Origin: Alphaproteobacteria bacterium
GTDB taxonomy: Bacteria > Pseudomonadota > Alphaproteobacteria > Rhizobiales > Hyphomicrobiaceae
Assembly (NCBI GenBank): GCA_005888525.1
Contig: VBAB01000144.1
Span: 1-7,203 of the forward strand
Reading direction: 5' to 3'
Length of the DNA: 7,203 nucleotides
Each line of letters begins with the position of its first letter. Position 1 is the first letter of the stretch. The notes under the pieces are model-generated. The model ran no database searches. It saw nothing but the letters and a program-made list of their open reading frames with translations, and was not told the origin of the DNA. The position numbers were made by a program, and so were the translations under genes. This document shows positions 5,893 to 7,203 of the stretch, one piece after another.

Positions 5893-6921
5893 CTATGCCG
5901 CCTTGCGCAGCAATTTGCGGTTGATCAGCAGCTCGGCGATCTGCACGGCGTTGAGCGCGGCGCCCTTGCGCAGGTTGTCGGACACGACCCACATGGCCAG
6001 CCCGTTCTCCACCGTCGCATCCTCGCGGATGCGGCTGATGTAGGTCGCATCCTCACCGGCCGCCTCCATCGGCGTGATGTAGCCGCCGGGCTCGCGCTTA
6101 TCGATCACCAGGCACCCCGGCGCCTCGCGCAGGATGTCGCGCGCCTCGTCCGCGGTGATGGGCCTGGCGAACTCGAGGTTCACCGCCTCGCTATGGCCAA
6201 CGAACACCGGCACGCGCACGCAGGTGGCCGTCACCTTGATCTTGGGGTCGAGGATCTTCTTGGTCTCGGCCACCATCTTCCATTCCTCGCTGGTGTAGCC
6301 GTCCTCCATGAAGGTGCCGCAGTAAGGAATGCAGTTGAACGCGATCTCCTTGGGGAACTTCTTGGGCTCGACCTCCTGGCCGGGCACATACTTGCCCTTG
6401 GTCTGGCTCCACAGCTCGTCCATGGCGTCCTTGCCGGCGCCGGAGACGGATTGATAGGTCGCCACCACCACGCGCGTGATGGTGGCGTGGTCGTGCAGCG
6501 GCTTCAGTGCCACAACCATTTGCATGGTCTGGCAGTTCGGGTTGGCGATGATGTTCTTCTTGGTGTACCCGACCACCGCGTCGGCGTTCACCTCCGGCAC
6601 GATCAGCGGCACGTCCTGATCGTAGCGCCAGGCCGAGGAGTTATCGATGACGATGCAGCCCTTGGCGGCAATCTTGGGCGACCACTCCTTGGAGACGCTC
6701 CCGCCCGCCGACATCAGGCAGAAGTCGACCTTGGAGAAGTCGAAGGTCGCCAGGTCCTTGCACTTGAGCGTCTGATCGCCGAACGAGACCTCCACGCCGA
6801 CCGATCGACGGGAAGCGAGCCCGTGCACCTCCGTCGCGGGGAACAGGCGCTCCGCCAGGATCGACAGCATTTCCCGGCCCACGTTGCCCGTGGCGCCGAC
6901 GACAGCGACCGTATAGCTCAT
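5893..6921 (-). CDS. asd: Aspartate-semialdehyde dehydrogenase
   Basis: Cytoplasmic NADPH-dependent enzyme that reduces L-aspartyl-4-phosphate to L-aspartate 4-semialdehyde, the branch point to lysine/diaminopimelate, threonine and methionine. The 342-residue product is close to normal family length. The nucleotide-binding loop VGATGNVG is at residues 8-15, SAGGS at 71-75, and the catalytic cysteine is Cys130 in NPNCQT. RVPVFVGHSE places the substrate arginine at 236 and the general-base histidine at 243. ATG 6921 is supported by GGAAAGA on the minus strand at 6927-6933, six bases upstream. The gene is convergent with marR and divergent from the exported-protein gene at 7073. It works in the same pathway as dapF at the other end of the window but is transcribed separately. 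The gene is intact. Confidence 0.97.
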   Translation of the reverse strand: MSYTVAVVGATGNVGREMLSILAERLFPATEVHGLASRRSVGVEVSFGDQTLKCKDLATFDFSKVDFCLMSAGGSVSKEWSPKIAAKGCIVIDNSSAWRYDQDVPLIVPEVNADAVVGYTKKNIIANPNCQTMQMVVALKPLHDHATITRVVVATYQSVSGAGKDAMDELWSQTKGKYVPGQEVEPKKFPKEIAFNCIPYCGTFMEDGYTSEEWKMVAETKKILDPKIKVTATCVRVPVFVGHSEAVNLEFARPITADEARDILREAPGCLVIDKREPGGYITPMEAAGEDATYISRIREDATVENGLAMWVVSDNLRKGAALNAVQIAELLINRKLLRKAA

Positions 6922-6964
6922 GGTGCTCTTTCCAAGCGTGAATAGGCGGGTCTTGCGGGCGTGC

Positions 6965-6992
6965 TTTTAACTGCAGTCGCACCTCGTGTCCA
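6965..6992 (-). promoter_or_regulatory. Weak candidate promoter for asd
   Basis: On the minus strand TGGACA (6987-6992, five of six -35 bases) is followed after 16 bases by TTAAAA (6965-6970, a poor -10 match), 44 bases before the asd ATG. The position suits a promoter, but the -10 match is weak, so this is only a suggestion. Confidence 0.22.
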
Positions 6993-7072
6993 TTGCAGTG
7001 TCCCGCATTGGCCACAATGGCTCGTTACCGACGCACGCAATCGGCGCTCCCCGTGCGGCAACCCTTTGGAGC

Positions 7073-7203
7073 ATGTCCCGCGTGACGACCGCTGCCAGGC
7101 TGACGGTATGTCTGGGCTTTGCCGGCGTGGCTCTGGCTGGGGCAACGCTCCCGGCACCGGCGCTCGATGATCCCTGGATGACAGAGGAGGCCATGCGCTC
7201 AGC
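7073..7203 (+). CDS. N-terminal part of an exported protein (cut by window end)
   Basis: An open frame starting at ATG 7073 continues past the last base; 43 full codons are visible. The beginning reads MSRVTTAARL, then a hydrophobic core (about residues 11-25, TVCLGFAGVALAGAT), then LPAPALDDPWMTEEAMRS. This is a classic Sec signal peptide: a basic start, a hydrophobic stretch, and small-residue cleavage options after ALA (near 22) or PAPA (near 30). The cysteine at 13 is inside the hydrophobic core and not in a lipobox, so it is probably not a lipoprotein. GGAG at 7068-7071 is too close to the ATG but well placed for the in-frame GTG at 7082, which would keep the signal peptide. The mature part is too short to recognise. 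It diverges from asd with a 151-base spacer. Confidence 0.6.
   Translation, partial: MSRVTTAARLTVCLGFAGVALAGATLPAPALDDPWMTEEAMRS

Noticed and set aside
6193..6945. 250-residue plus-strand frame opposite asd, rich in histidine (HHHARDGG, HNHLHG)
   Set aside because: The histidines are the antisense of ordinary asd codons in a GC-rich gene. Asd is intact with Cys130 and His243, so this is a shadow frame and not a metal-binding protein.

Overview
The window is a GC-rich stretch of ordinary chromosome, most likely from an alphaproteobacterium of the order Hyphomicrobiales (Rhizobiales). This placement rests on the run dapF-mtaB-ftsY-ispZ, the protein sequences, GTG starts, and two classes of palindromic intergenic repeat of the kind common in that order. 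I could not search a database, so the genus is open.

Layout. Positions 1-138 hold no gene I can support, apart from a likely promoter next to dapF. A plus-strand cluster follows: dapF (diaminopimelate epimerase, 139-990), mtaB (tRNA methylthiotransferase, 998-2440), ftsY (signal recognition particle receptor, start overlapping the mtaB stop, 2437-3531), a divergent IspZ/YciB-like membrane protein (3587-4252) and a canonical ispZ (4388-4972). A MarR-family regulator (5180-5650) comes next, with a dyad at its start codon. From 5651 to 5892 a convergent intergenic region is packed with hairpins and a paired REP-like repeat. On the minus strand lies asd (aspartate-semialdehyde dehydrogenase, 5893-6921). 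Divergent from it, a gene for an exported protein starts near 7073 and runs off the window.

How the genes work together. Asd and DapF act early and late in the aspartate-to-meso-diaminopimelate/lysine pathway, which feeds peptidoglycan. FtsY delivers membrane proteins to the translocon. The IspZ-type proteins are multi-pass inner-membrane proteins linked to septation and envelope integrity. MtaB modifies position 37 of tRNAs that read ANN codons. The set is housekeeping, centred on envelope and translation.

The most unusual point is a 125-bp triple-hairpin repeat lying in frame inside the 5' end of mtaB. It appears to add a low-complexity N-terminal extension, and no conventional in-frame start codon lies between the repeat and the conserved domain. 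I see no sign of a new defence, mobile or biosynthetic system.
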